A DNA stretch of 64,000 nucleotides. Source: Alphaproteobacteria bacterium (GTDB lineage Bacteria > Pseudomonadota > Alphaproteobacteria > Micavibrionales > Micavibrionaceae). The position numbers were made by a program, and so were the translations under genes. This document shows, one piece after another, positions 1 through 8,363 of the stretch (positions are counted from its first letter, which is position 1; every line of letters starts with the position of its first letter). The notes beneath the pieces are model-generated. The model did no database searches. It was given only the letters and a program-made list of their open reading frames with translations, and was not told where the DNA came from. The stretch spans positions 43,330 through 107,329 of the forward strand of contig JAJRSA010000009.1 in NCBI GenBank assembly GCA_024279035.1, read 5' to 3'.

Positions 1-9
1 TGCGCGCAT

Positions 10-408
10 TCATGCGTTTAAATCCTTTAAGGTAATATTTTGGAGCGCCAATTTAACTGCTCCATTAATTTTATGAAGCCGTCCCGTCGCAGGGGAAGAG
101 TGAATGAGCACGCACTCTTGTGCCCCCTCTTCCGTACACGCTGTCAAAGAACGTGCTCCATCAATGGCCGTGATAATATCTTGCGCAGATATGTCATGCG
201 GAGAAAGGCTCAGCGTATATCCGCCTCGTACGCCGCGAAGAGAGCTCACAATCTCGGCCTTCACAAACAAGCGCATCAATTTCGCCACCGTTGGCTCAGA
301 AAGATGTGTCTTCTCTGCCAGTTGAGACACTGACAAAAGAGCACCCTCCTTACTCATCTCCGAGAGCAAGACAAGCCCATAATCCGACATTTTCGAGAGC
401 TTAAACAT
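10..408 (-). CDS. Rrf2-family transcriptional regulator (SUF/Isc-type)
   Basis: 132 aa winged-helix regulator of the Rrf2/IscR family, which usually senses Fe-S cluster status and represses an iron-sulfur assembly operon. The N-terminal helix-turn-helix (about residues 1-65) is well kept, with the family's LRGVRGGY wing at 57-64. Family members bind [2Fe-2S] through three Cys; here C91 and C99 are present but the third position is Ser (S104/S105, with H103 near). A GGAAAAGAG ribosome site precedes the ATG. The stop is followed at once by a possible ATG at base 9 reading out of the window, so a co-transcribed gene, probably suf, is inferred but not seen. Confidence 0.85.
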   Translation of the reverse strand: MFKLSKMSDYGLVLLSEMSKEGALLSVSQLAEKTHLSEPTVAKLMRLFVKAEIVSSLRGVRGGYTLSLSPHDISAQDIITAIDGARSLTACTEEGAQECVLIHSSPATGRLHKINGAVKLALQNITLKDLNA

Positions 409-414
409 CTCTTT

Positions 415-470
415 TCCTAATCCATACTAATTTTGTACGGTATATACCCCCCCCTCCCCAAGAATGCAAC
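415..470. promoter_or_regulatory. Candidate control region of the Rrf2 gene
   Basis: The DNA just upstream of the Rrf2 start holds an imperfect dyad (ATAC...GTAT around 425-444) followed on the plus strand by a C8-T-C4 tract. Rrf2 regulators commonly bind their own promoter, so this is the likely operator and promoter zone. No exact family consensus is recognised. The assignment is positional. Confidence 0.3.
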
Positions 471-528
471 ATATATTAACCAAAAATTAACCTTTGGAGC
501 CTACAATGAAGGTAACAGGAGAAAAGAA

Positions 529-639
529 ATGCTTAAAAGAAACTTTAATGCCGTAAACACCGCTCAAACAACTTTAAAGCTCGGCGCTCTTAGCCGAAAT
601 ATTCCACAACTTAATCATCCTAAAGCTGGTTTGAAGTAA
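529..639 (+). CDS. Small hypothetical basic protein
   Basis: 36-codon reading frame with an ATG eight bases after a good AGGAGA ribosome site (517-522). The product is basic, with no membrane segment, signal peptide or Cys. I recognise no family. The well-placed ribosome site is the only real support; no terminator hairpin is visible. It could be a genuine small protein or chance. Confidence 0.35.
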   Translation: MLKRNFNAVNTAQTTLKLGALSRNIPQLNHPKAGLK

Positions 640-719
640 TAACTTTTACTGTAGCACCATCAAGTGCGAGAGCAGGTTGTGAATACAATTCATTTATATA
701 ACAATATTTTTCACTCTCA

Positions 720-2642
720 TCAAACTTCCTTCTTTTCTACATCTTTAATATCCACCAATAATTTTTGAGCCTTAAAAAAATACCCCAAATTACTAAAAAT
801 ACTGTACGCCTCTTTCCAATCTTTTATGCCACCCTTGACAAGAACTTTTGTCATTTTGTTAGCATTCACGGCCTTATGATTGAGTTTTACAAAACCACTT
901 GTTTGTAAGCACATAGAGAGAAGGTGATTATCTTTATTTTCTCTTGCGAGCGCCACAGCATCCTGCGCAAATTTAACAGAATCTGTAAAATGTTGCCCGT
1001 GAAAGAGTAAAATAGACATCGTATTTAGGGCTTGAATAGCCCCTTCTTTATCCTCCAACTCTTCACTAACTCTCAAACACTCCCATAAGTTTTTTTGAGA
1101 TTTATTAAAAAAATTTGGATCTGCATTTCCAGCATTTTGACTTCTTACTAGAAGATTTTTGTAGAGAATAGCTAGACTCAACAGACATGACGCATAATCC
1201 CGTAAGCTACCAAGATTTTTGAAAGACTCAAGAGCCTCCAAAAGAGTAGGTTCAGAGACAGAGTAATCCTGTGTAAGCTCATACGATATTCCCATAGAAA
1301 ATGTTGCTCTTGCAACACCGTACAAATCCTTATTTTTTTCAAAAAGGTTCTTAGCCATTTCATAAAAACTAAGCGCCTTTTTGAAATCCTCGAGAGCACC
1401 CATATTTCTAACTGCATCACCTTTACTCATCAAGTGATCTGCCTGAGATAACTCTTGCTTATTGTGCGGAAACACTCTTGATCTATATCTATCAAGCATA
1501 AAGCCATCTATACGTTTTTTAGAATCTTCAAGCGCACGCTTTTTTATTTTCAGATCATAACAACCATCAGCCATACTAGTTAAGGTAATCCATGGCTTAC
1601 ATTTACTGTCTATGTATATATATCTGTTGGCAATTTCCTGATAATCTTTACCTAATACATGGTACAGATTTATAGAATAACATCCTCTTTTCTTTTCAGC
1701 CAAAGGGAATATTGAGGGTACTATGCTTTCAACTTTATATCGTTGCAAATTTACAATATGCCCCTCTGGAGTTTTGTCTAATCTATTATTTTTATAACGA
1801 TTCAGAACAAGACCTTTCTCCGTGTAAGAATTCTCATAGAAGTAGAAAATATTTTCTTTTCCTTCTTTTTCATTACGTGGTGCATGACCAAAGAAAAATT
1901 GATAGTACGGCTTCTCTGTATACTCAATACACCAGAAAAGGAGTTTAACTCCATCAATATATTTAAAAGTTTTTTCTTCAAGATTAAAATAACAACACTC
2001 TACCATTCCTCCATAAAACAGATTCAAATTTAATTCATCCGAGTTATTAACGCACTCATTAAACATGATATTATAGGCAAGACTAAGAGCTCTATATTCT
2101 GATCTCTGACTTAGCGAGGGCAAATTATCATCAATACAAATAAAATTTTCAGGCCAAGAAAGCTGATCTACCTGATCTTCGAGATATGACGATCCAGATC
2201 CCGCATAATAGGTAGAACCAATGCGGGGGAAATCCTTATTTTTGACATCAGAACTATGGATAAATCTAAAAGAATTTTCTTTTTGACAGTAGACAGAAAG
2301 AATAACATCTAGGTTTCTATATGTGTCCTCATTCAACATTACACCAACACTATGAATAAAATCTTCATCTGGAGAAGAGGTCTCCTTAAGTAATTCAGAC
2401 ACACTATTTAAGAAGCTTTTCGCTTCAATACGAGTCCCTGCCCAACAGACTGCTACATGAGGGTGAAGAATATATAGTTTCTTAACGAGCTTGTTTACAA
2501 TACATCCTTCTGGAGCTTCCTCATTACGAGCACTGGGCAGATCAATGTTTTCATCTCCACCGCCAACCAAGTTAGAAATAAGGCAATCAGCCACCATGAA
2601 AGGTGAAGAATCCGGAGGATGGCTTGCAAAAATTATGGTCAT
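720..2642 (-). CDS. Proteasome-like Ntn-hydrolase domain protein with C-terminal TPR repeats
   Basis: 640 aa. The N-terminus resembles a proteasome/HslV beta fold: Met1 then Thr2 (the nucleophile position after Met removal), a VADCLIS segment with D19 like the proteasome AxDSR motif, K54/K55 before a hydrophobic strand, and an AVCWAG strand ending at G69. From about residue 400 to the end, Ala/Leu-rich helical pairs read as TPR repeats. The roughly 300 residues between are of unknown fold. The gene is more AT-rich than its neighbours and stands alone, suggesting acquisition. Function is unknown; an autocatalytic Ntn hydrolase or amidase with a TPR partner-binding arm is inference. Confidence 0.55.
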   Translation of the reverse strand: MTIIFASHPPDSSPFMVADCLISNLVGGGDENIDLPSARNEEAPEGCIVNKLVKKLYILHPHVAVCWAGTRIEAKSFLNSVSELLKETSSPDEDFIHSVGVMLNEDTYRNLDVILSVYCQKENSFRFIHSSDVKNKDFPRIGSTYYAGSGSSYLEDQVDQLSWPENFICIDDNLPSLSQRSEYRALSLAYNIMFNECVNNSDELNLNLFYGGMVECCYFNLEEKTFKYIDGVKLLFWCIEYTEKPYYQFFFGHAPRNEKEGKENIFYFYENSYTEKGLVLNRYKNNRLDKTPEGHIVNLQRYKVESIVPSIFPLAEKKRGCYSINLYHVLGKDYQEIANRYIYIDSKCKPWITLTSMADGCYDLKIKKRALEDSKKRIDGFMLDRYRSRVFPHNKQELSQADHLMSKGDAVRNMGALEDFKKALSFYEMAKNLFEKNKDLYGVARATFSMGISYELTQDYSVSEPTLLEALESFKNLGSLRDYASCLLSLAILYKNLLVRSQNAGNADPNFFNKSQKNLWECLRVSEELEDKEGAIQALNTMSILLFHGQHFTDSVKFAQDAVALARENKDNHLLSMCLQTSGFVKLNHKAVNANKMTKVLVKGGIKDWKEAYSIFSNLGYFFKAQKLLVDIKDVEKKEV

Positions 2643-2773
2643 GATTCATGTAGCTTATATGAATCTCTTTCCATGAGTCAATTTACATTTACTTATTATA
2701 ACCCTACCTTATAGTCAACAACATTTATATACAGAAAATTCATAGGCCAAAATAGTGATTGACTAGACAAGAG

Positions 2774-3562
2774 CTATCTCAGCCCTTTTATTGCCCCTCC
2801 ATCGAGAGCAATAGAAGATCCTGTAATATAGGACGCCTGTTCACTACATAAGAAACACGCTGTTGCTCCAAACTCTTTCATTGTCCCATAGCGCGCAAGA
2901 GGAATATCTTGTGCATCTTTTTGAACCTGCTCTTCGTATGTTATACCTTCACTATTAGCCCAGCCTTGAACAACCTCTTGAAGACGCTCTGTTTCAATGC
3001 GAGCAGGCATTATACAATTAACCGTTACCCCGTCTTTTCCAACTTCAGAAGATAATGTTTTTGCAAAAGCCTGTAAGCCCGAACGTGCCACGTTAGACAG
3101 AACAAGATCAGGGACAGGCTGGACAGCCCCTTGAGTTGTCACAAACAAAATCCGTCCCCATTTTTGGGATTGCATGGCAGGTAAAACGGTGTGCGCACAG
3201 GCAATCATAGAGAGAAGATTATTTTCCAACGCAAAACGATACGCCTCTCCCCCTAAATCCGTGGCTTTTCCCATTTTGGGGCCTCCCGAGCTACACACAA
3301 GAATATCTATCTCGCCAAAATTCTGATGCACATTTTTAAAAAATGAACTCCGTTGAGCTTCATTATTATAATCAGATATCTGTGTAAAATATGCGCCTCC
3401 TATTTCTTGAAAAAGAGTCTCTGCCTGATCCAAATGATCTTGATGGCGAGAAGAAATTGCAACTTTACATCCTTCCCGCAAAAGCGCCTCAGCCGTTGCC
3501 AACCCCAGCCCTTTACTGCCTCCAATAATTAGCGCCACACGGTCTTTAATTCCTAAATCCAT
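2774..3562 (-). CDS. SDR-family oxidoreductase with substituted catalytic residues
   Basis: 262 aa short-chain dehydrogenase/reductase with a Rossmann fold. The dinucleotide loop GGSKGLG (14-20), the CSSGG strand end (90-94) and the Asn of the active site (N114/115) are clear, and the C-terminus has the usual SITGSSIALDGG-type end. At the catalytic S-x12-Y-x3-K frame the residues are T143, S156 and R160, so Tyr and Lys are both replaced. A subgroup of SDRs close to FabG-like enzymes carries this change, so it is probably not random decay. Substrate unknown. It is the last gene of a tight minus-strand run, 9 bases after prfC. Confidence 0.8.
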   Translation of the reverse strand: MDLGIKDRVALIIGGSKGLGLATAEALLREGCKVAISSRHQDHLDQAETLFQEIGGAYFTQISDYNNEAQRSSFFKNVHQNFGEIDILVCSSGGPKMGKATDLGGEAYRFALENNLLSMIACAHTVLPAMQSQKWGRILFVTTQGAVQPVPDLVLSNVARSGLQAFAKTLSSEVGKDGVTVNCIMPARIETERLQEVVQGWANSEGITYEEQVQKDAQDIPLARYGTMKEFGATACFLCSEQASYITGSSIALDGGAIKGLR

Positions 3563-3571
3563 TTATTTTTT

Positions 3572-5146
3572 CTACCTCGTCGCCAAGAACTGAATCTCTT
3601 TGTTCTTCTCTTCTGCATCGCCTAAATGCCATGCATTACGCGCCAAAAAGACAGGGTCTTCGTCGTGGTCGTTGGCGATGGCAGAACGGTTAGCGTCCAT
3701 GAAGGATTTGAGCGCTTGAGGTTCTCCTTCGATCCATCGCGCTGTATAGAGGGCCGCTTGTTCGAAATGGACGGGGATGTTGTATTCTGTACGGATACGG
3801 TCGGCGAGGACTTCGAATTGAAGCTGTCCGACGACCCCTACAATCCAATGAGAGTCTAAGAGAGGCTTAAAAACACGCGCCACGCCCTCTTCGGCTAATT
3901 GTTGAAGAGCCTTGCCCAGATGCTTGGCTTTCATCGGATCATCGGGCATAACACGTTGCATATATTCAGGGGCAAAAGAGGGAATGCCTGTAAAGGTCAA
4001 ACTCTCCCCTTCTGTCAGGACGTCTCCAATGTGGAGATTCCCATGATTGGGGATGCCTATAATATCCCCCGGAAAAGCTTCTTCTGCCATTTCACGATCT
4101 TGAGCCAGAAAGAGTTGAGGCGAATGGATAGGGATCATCTTGCCAGATCGGCTGTGCTTTAACTTCATTCCTCGCTTGAAAGTTCCAGAACAAATCCTTG
4201 TAAATGCTATTCTATCTCTGTGTTTAGGATCCATATTGGCTTGGATCTTAAAAATAAAGGCTGTGACTTTATTCTCAGTAGGATCAACTGTACGTTCTTG
4301 TGCTTTTTGAGGGCGCGGAGACGGCGCCCATCGCCCTAGTCCCTCTAAAAGCTCTTTGACGCCAAACGTACTAATGGCACTTCCGAAAAAGACAGGAGTC
4401 ATGTGGCCTTCTCTGTACGCCTCTTGATCAAAAGCAGGACAAAATTCCTTGACCATCTCTATCTCCTCTCGGAGCTTAGAGGCTGTGTACTCATCTAAGA
4501 TTTTATCAATTTGAGGGTCATTCACGCCACTACATATTATCCCCTCTTTAATCTTATTGCCTTTGCCTTTTTCAAAGAGATGGATGGTATCATCATAGAG
4601 GCTATAACAGCCTTTAAAGTCTCGCCCCATACCAATTGGCCATGTGGCAGGGGTCACTTCTAAAGCCAGTTTTTGTTCAATTTCGTCCATCAAATCAATA
4701 GGGTCTTGCCCATCTCGATCCATTTTGTTGATAAAGGTAATAATGGGAATATTACGGAGACGACAGACTTCAAAGAGTTTTAGGGTTTGCTTTTCAATCC
4801 CCTTGGCACAATCAAGAACCATTACAGCACTATCCACAGCCGTTAGAGTTCTATAAGTGTCCTCACTAAAATCTTCATGCCCAGGTGTATCGAGAAGGTT
4901 GTACGTCTTTCCTTCATAGTCAAAGGTCATCACCGACGAGGAGACAGAAATCCCCCGCTCTTGCTCCACTTTCATCCAGTCTGAGCGCGCACGGCGGCGG
5001 TTTCCTTTGGCTTTAACTTCCCCTGCAAGCTGAATAGCGCCTCCAAAAAGCAATAATTTCTCAGTCAATGTGGTTTTCCCTGCATCAGGATGAGAAATAA
5101 TGGCAAATGTCCGTCGTTTTTTGACGATGTCTTCTAACTTACTCAA
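3572..5146 (-). CDS. prfC: Peptide chain release factor 3
   Basis: 524 aa translational GTPase RF3, which recycles RF1/RF2 from ribosomes after termination. It has the G1 motif SHPDAGKTT (about 18-26), the G3 DTPGHEDFSEDTYRTL segment and the INKMDRDG G4 motif, all diagnostic of RF3 rather than EF-G. The start chosen is a TTG at 5146, giving the family's usual MSKLE-type start, because GGAGGAG lies 5-6 bases upstream; the open frame also runs back to a TTG at 5161. It overlaps the end of the DUF1491 gene by 8 bases, so translation is probably coupled. Confidence 0.95.
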   Translation of the reverse strand: MSKLEDIVKKRRTFAIISHPDAGKTTLTEKLLLFGGAIQLAGEVKAKGNRRRARSDWMKVEQERGISVSSSVMTFDYEGKTYNLLDTPGHEDFSEDTYRTLTAVDSAVMVLDCAKGIEKQTLKLFEVCRLRNIPIITFINKMDRDGQDPIDLMDEIEQKLALEVTPATWPIGMGRDFKGCYSLYDDTIHLFEKGKGNKIKEGIICSGVNDPQIDKILDEYTASKLREEIEMVKEFCPAFDQEAYREGHMTPVFFGSAISTFGVKELLEGLGRWAPSPRPQKAQERTVDPTENKVTAFIFKIQANMDPKHRDRIAFTRICSGTFKRGMKLKHSRSGKMIPIHSPQLFLAQDREMAEEAFPGDIIGIPNHGNLHIGDVLTEGESLTFTGIPSFAPEYMQRVMPDDPMKAKHLGKALQQLAEEGVARVFKPLLDSHWIVGVVGQLQFEVLADRIRTEYNIPVHFEQAALYTARWIEGEPQALKSFMDANRSAIANDHDEDPVFLARNAWHLGDAEEKNKEIQFLATR

Positions 5147-5492
5147 GTATGTCTCCTCCAAAAGGATTTTTCATCTCTTTATCTTCTATTTCAATCGCCC
5201 ACACATCAGGATCACGTTCAATAGAACGGCGAATATAGGCATCTATCTCCGATTCCGCAATCTCTTCTTTGCCCAGAGAATTTCCAAGCGCATGCATCCA
5301 GCATAGATTGTTCTCACTATTTCTAACTTGCGTTAAAATATGACACCCATTCCCAAGCCCATTAATTTTAAGAAGAACAGTTGCGCCTGAATGCGCGCCC
5401 TTATTAATAACATAGACAGGAATACAGGCAGACTGACATTGTGCAATGTGGCTTTCCACCCACAAAGCCGTTGGGAGGAAATCGTCTGTCAT
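5139..5492 (-). CDS. DUF1491 family protein
   Basis: 117 aa. Matches the alphaproteobacterial DUF1491 family in its layout: an N-terminal LWVESHIAQC segment, a GATVLLKINGL strand, a central aromatic region, then ESEIDAYIRRSIERDPDVWAIEIED-type helix and strand near the C-terminus. The family has no established function. It overlaps fur by 4 bases upstream and prfC by 8 bases downstream, so it is translated as part of the six-gene run. Cytoplasmic, with no signal or membrane segment. Confidence 0.8.
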   Translation of the reverse strand: MTDDFLPTALWVESHIAQCQSACIPVYVINKGAHSGATVLLKINGLGNGCHILTQVRNSENNLCWMHALGNSLGKEEIAESEIDAYIRRSIERDPDVWAIEIEDKEMKNPFGGDILE

Positions 5493-5893
5493 TTTCGTTT
5501 TTTCGCGTACAGCTCAAGACGGTGATCCATCAAATCATAGCCCATATCGTGCGCTATTTTTTCTTTAAGGGCTTCCAGTTTTTCATTATGAAATTCAACA
5601 ATCTCTCCACTATCAATATCAATGAGATGGTCATGATGCTCATCATTTAATTCATAGCGAGAAAAGCTTTCGTTAAAATCATGACGAATAAGAATGTCCA
5701 TTTCATGAAGCAAAGACACCGTGCGATACACTGTCGCCATACTAATGGAAGAATCAACATCAGAAGCGCGTTTATAGAGCTCTTCAACAGAAGGATGATC
5801 CTGAGACTCTTCTAAAATCTTTAAAATAACCTTCCGAGGTGTCGTTAATTTAACACCCGCCTCCACACATATTTTTTCAAGATTTAAAGGCAT
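5489..5893 (-). CDS. fur: Fur-family metal-responsive repressor
   Basis: 134 aa Fur protein with a winged helix (TVYRT recognition helix at 54-58) and a C-terminal dimerisation/metal domain containing HHDHL (86-90). The CxxC structural zinc site of the E. coli type is absent (DIDSG occupies it), as in many alphaproteobacterial Fur/Mur proteins, so it may sense iron or manganese. It starts 3 bases after the histidine kinase stop and overlaps the DUF1491 gene, so it sits inside a multigene transcript. The Fur versus Mur role cannot be decided from sequence alone. Confidence 0.9.
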   Translation of the reverse strand: MPLNLEKICVEAGVKLTTPRKVILKILEESQDHPSVEELYKRASDVDSSISMATVYRTVSLLHEMDILIRHDFNESFSRYELNDEHHDHLIDIDSGEIVEFHNEKLEALKEKIAHDMGYDLMDHRLELYAKKRK

Positions 5894-5896
5894 AAT

Positions 5897-7408
5897 CTAC
5901 TCCGTCTTTTCTTTAAAAATAACACGTCGAGAGGGAAGTGTAACGGTTACAAGTGTTCCTTTACCAATATCAGAATCTAAATCTAATGTCCCCCCATGCA
6001 ATTCCAACATCGCACGTGCCAGAGGAAGACCCAACCCTGTCCCCTGTTGGTCTTGTGCATGTTGGGAATCCATGATCTGTCCAAAAGGTTCGAGCGCATC
6101 TTTAATTTTGTCTTTGGGAATACCTATTCCTTGGTCTTTGACAGAAATTAATATATCTCCAATATCATCGAGATAGGCACTTATCTTAATTTCTTGTCCT
6201 TTTTTAGAAAATTTAACGGCATTACTGACCAAATTGATTAAAACCTGACGGATAAGACGCATATCTGCCAACAGAAAGGGAAGAGTCTCTTCGATATCGA
6301 GAAGAAGTTTAATTTCACTTTTAAAGGCTCTGGACTCCATAATACGCGCCACTGAAATGATCAAAGCGCCAATATCAACCTCTTGCTCATCCAAATCAAC
6401 TTTCCCAGATTCAATTTTAGACATATCCAAAACTTCATTGATGATTTCCAGAAGATGCTTAGCGCTCAAATGGATATCTCCAAGATATTCCTTATATTTA
6501 TCACTGCCCAAAGCCCCAAAGGTTTCATTCATCATGATTTCTGAAAAGCCTATGACGGCATTCAAAGGTGTACGTAACTCATGGCTCATATTCGCAAGAA
6601 AGCTAGATTTTGCATTATTGGCTGCATCCGCGCGTTCTTTCGCCATCCGTAAAGACATTTCCATTTGCTTTCTCAAGGTAATATCCATCATGGTTTTAAC
6701 CTGAAAATTACGCCCCTGACTTAAGGCCAACGTTGCCGTTGTATAGAGGACATTTGCAATAGAGCCATCTTTTCTCAGAAGGCGTCCCTCTCCTGAGCTT
6801 CTAATACCGCTATCCATCATAGAATCATAGCGCTCTATTTCTTCTTTTTTTTCTTCATGAGGCAAGAGAACAGAAAAATCTTCTCCGATAATATCAGCTC
6901 TTTTCCAGCCATATGTCCGCAGAAAACTATCATTCACACGCACAACACGACGATGATGATCTGTCACAAAAATACCAACTTCACTCACATCAAAGATAGA
7001 CGTTAAGAGAGAAATCGCATCATCTCGCTCTCTTTGAAGAATAGAATCATCTGTTGTGTCGGGCTGTGCCATCACATCCATAAGAATAGTTTTTCCATCT
7101 GACATGGAGACAGGATTAATCCAAAACCCATACACACGCACAGCGCCAGGTAAACTGGGGAGGGCTTGAATAGTCACAGGTACATTTTGCTTGAGACAGA
7201 CTTCGAATGCTTGCTCAAAATGGCGTACATTTTCACTATCTATAAAGTCCGACATTTCACGATTTATAATTTGCGATCTCTGTCTCTGAAAATACTCGAC
7301 AGCCTTTTGATTGGCTTCAACTACGCGGTAATCCCCCTGTTTTGTAACCTGAACTAAAAACCTCGGGACAGGCATAGAATCAAAAAAAAGCTTGTGGTCT
7401 AAATTCAT
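5897..7408 (-). CDS. PAS-domain sensor histidine kinase
   Basis: 503 aa cytoplasmic kinase with no membrane segment. Two PAS domains (about 5-110 and 130-245) are followed by a HisKA dimerisation helix with the H-box MSHELRTPLN (phospho-acceptor H276) and a HATPase domain with N-box NLVSNAVKF, G1 DQGIGIP and G2 GTGLGLPLA. It has no receiver domain, and no response regulator lies nearby, so it is an orphan or phosphorelay kinase. It lies 14 bases after the degenerate GGDEF gene and 3 bases before fur, suggesting a shared transcript. PAS ligand unknown. Confidence 0.9.
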   Translation of the reverse strand: MNLDHKLFFDSMPVPRFLVQVTKQGDYRVVEANQKAVEYFQRQRSQIINREMSDFIDSENVRHFEQAFEVCLKQNVPVTIQALPSLPGAVRVYGFWINPVSMSDGKTILMDVMAQPDTTDDSILQRERDDAISLLTSIFDVSEVGIFVTDHHRRVVRVNDSFLRTYGWKRADIIGEDFSVLLPHEEKKEEIERYDSMMDSGIRSSGEGRLLRKDGSIANVLYTTATLALSQGRNFQVKTMMDITLRKQMEMSLRMAKERADAANNAKSSFLANMSHELRTPLNAVIGFSEIMMNETFGALGSDKYKEYLGDIHLSAKHLLEIINEVLDMSKIESGKVDLDEQEVDIGALIISVARIMESRAFKSEIKLLLDIEETLPFLLADMRLIRQVLINLVSNAVKFSKKGQEIKISAYLDDIGDILISVKDQGIGIPKDKIKDALEPFGQIMDSQHAQDQQGTGLGLPLARAMLELHGGTLDLDSDIGKGTLVTVTLPSRRVIFKEKTE

Positions 7409-7422
7409 TTCTCTCTTAAACC

Positions 7423-8286
7423 TTACTCATCAGTTTCTAAAAACTTCTGTAAATGTGTTGACTCCTGCATAATGATATAATCATTGCGCATTGTAGCACA
7501 ATTTCTCTCAAGATCTTTTTTCATATCCTGAAGAATATCTTTTAAACTTTGCCCTGAAACTGGTTCTGTAATACATCCTGTAATACTTAAAGATACACCG
7601 TTAATTTTCTCCATACTTTCAAAATGACGGCGGACTCTTTCATAAAATTTTACAGCGCCAACAGATCTTGCGTACTTTAATGAGACAAGGATATAGACAT
7701 CATCAACCCTGTATGCATCATCAAATACCCTTAAATTAGATAAAACGATCTCTGAAATTGGCTTTAAGAGACTGAGAGTATCCTCCTCTTCCTTATTCCA
7801 AAGAGCATCAGAGCGCAACAAACAGAGACAAAAGCTATTATTTTCCCGTTCAAAACGCTTTAGCTCTTTTCGATAATCTTCTAGCAAAAAAGAACTTAAT
7901 CTTAAACCTGTCTCAGAATCTCTCTCAGAAGAAGCGCCCGTCTCTTCCAAACAAGATCTTAGATGAAGGGCAAAACGCTCATGTGAGTCTATAAAAGAGT
8001 GTACAGCTCCTTTTTTGTCCGTCTCATGAAGAGTTTGAAAGAGAGAGAGAACAGTCATATTTTGATTTAACCCCTCAAAATCTTTTAACAGAACTTTAAC
8101 GCGTTCCGCTTGTTCTTCTTGCTCCAAATAATTTAAAAGAACATCAAGATGTTTGCTCTGTAAAAGAGAGAGACTAAGCCCCTTCCCTTCTTCAAAAACA
8201 AGAGAGAATATAATTATCTCATACCACCGCCTACAGTCCGAAAGAACAGACTCAACATAACGTTTTAAAAGCAAGCTTTTGTCCAT
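7423..8286 (-). CDS. Degenerate GGDEF-domain protein
   Basis: 287 aa. The C-terminal half (about 122-262) follows the diguanylate cyclase fold: DSETGLRL opens it like the usual DxLTGLxNR, a core strand FCLCLLRSD matches the DxDxFK strand, and YRVDDVYILV stands where RYGGDEFxxL should be. The active signature is therefore V-D-D-V-Y (194-198) and the enzyme is almost certainly inactive; it may bind GTP or c-di-GMP or act as a scaffold. The N-terminal 120 residues are helical and unrecognised. AAGAGGAAAT precedes the ATG. It is the first gene of the run that leads into the PAS kinase. Confidence 0.6.
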   Translation of the reverse strand: MDKSLLLKRYVESVLSDCRRWYEIIIFSLVFEEGKGLSLSLLQSKHLDVLLNYLEQEEQAERVKVLLKDFEGLNQNMTVLSLFQTLHETDKKGAVHSFIDSHERFALHLRSCLEETGASSERDSETGLRLSSFLLEDYRKELKRFERENNSFCLCLLRSDALWNKEEEDTLSLLKPISEIVLSNLRVFDDAYRVDDVYILVSLKYARSVGAVKFYERVRRHFESMEKINGVSLSITGCITEPVSGQSLKDILQDMKKDLERNCATMRNDYIIMQESTHLQKFLETDE

Positions 8287-8363
8287 AAAATATTTCCTCT
8301 TTTATTACCCATCCTTAGATATAACACAGAAAACATTAAATAATTACTCTATTCCTTGAATTT

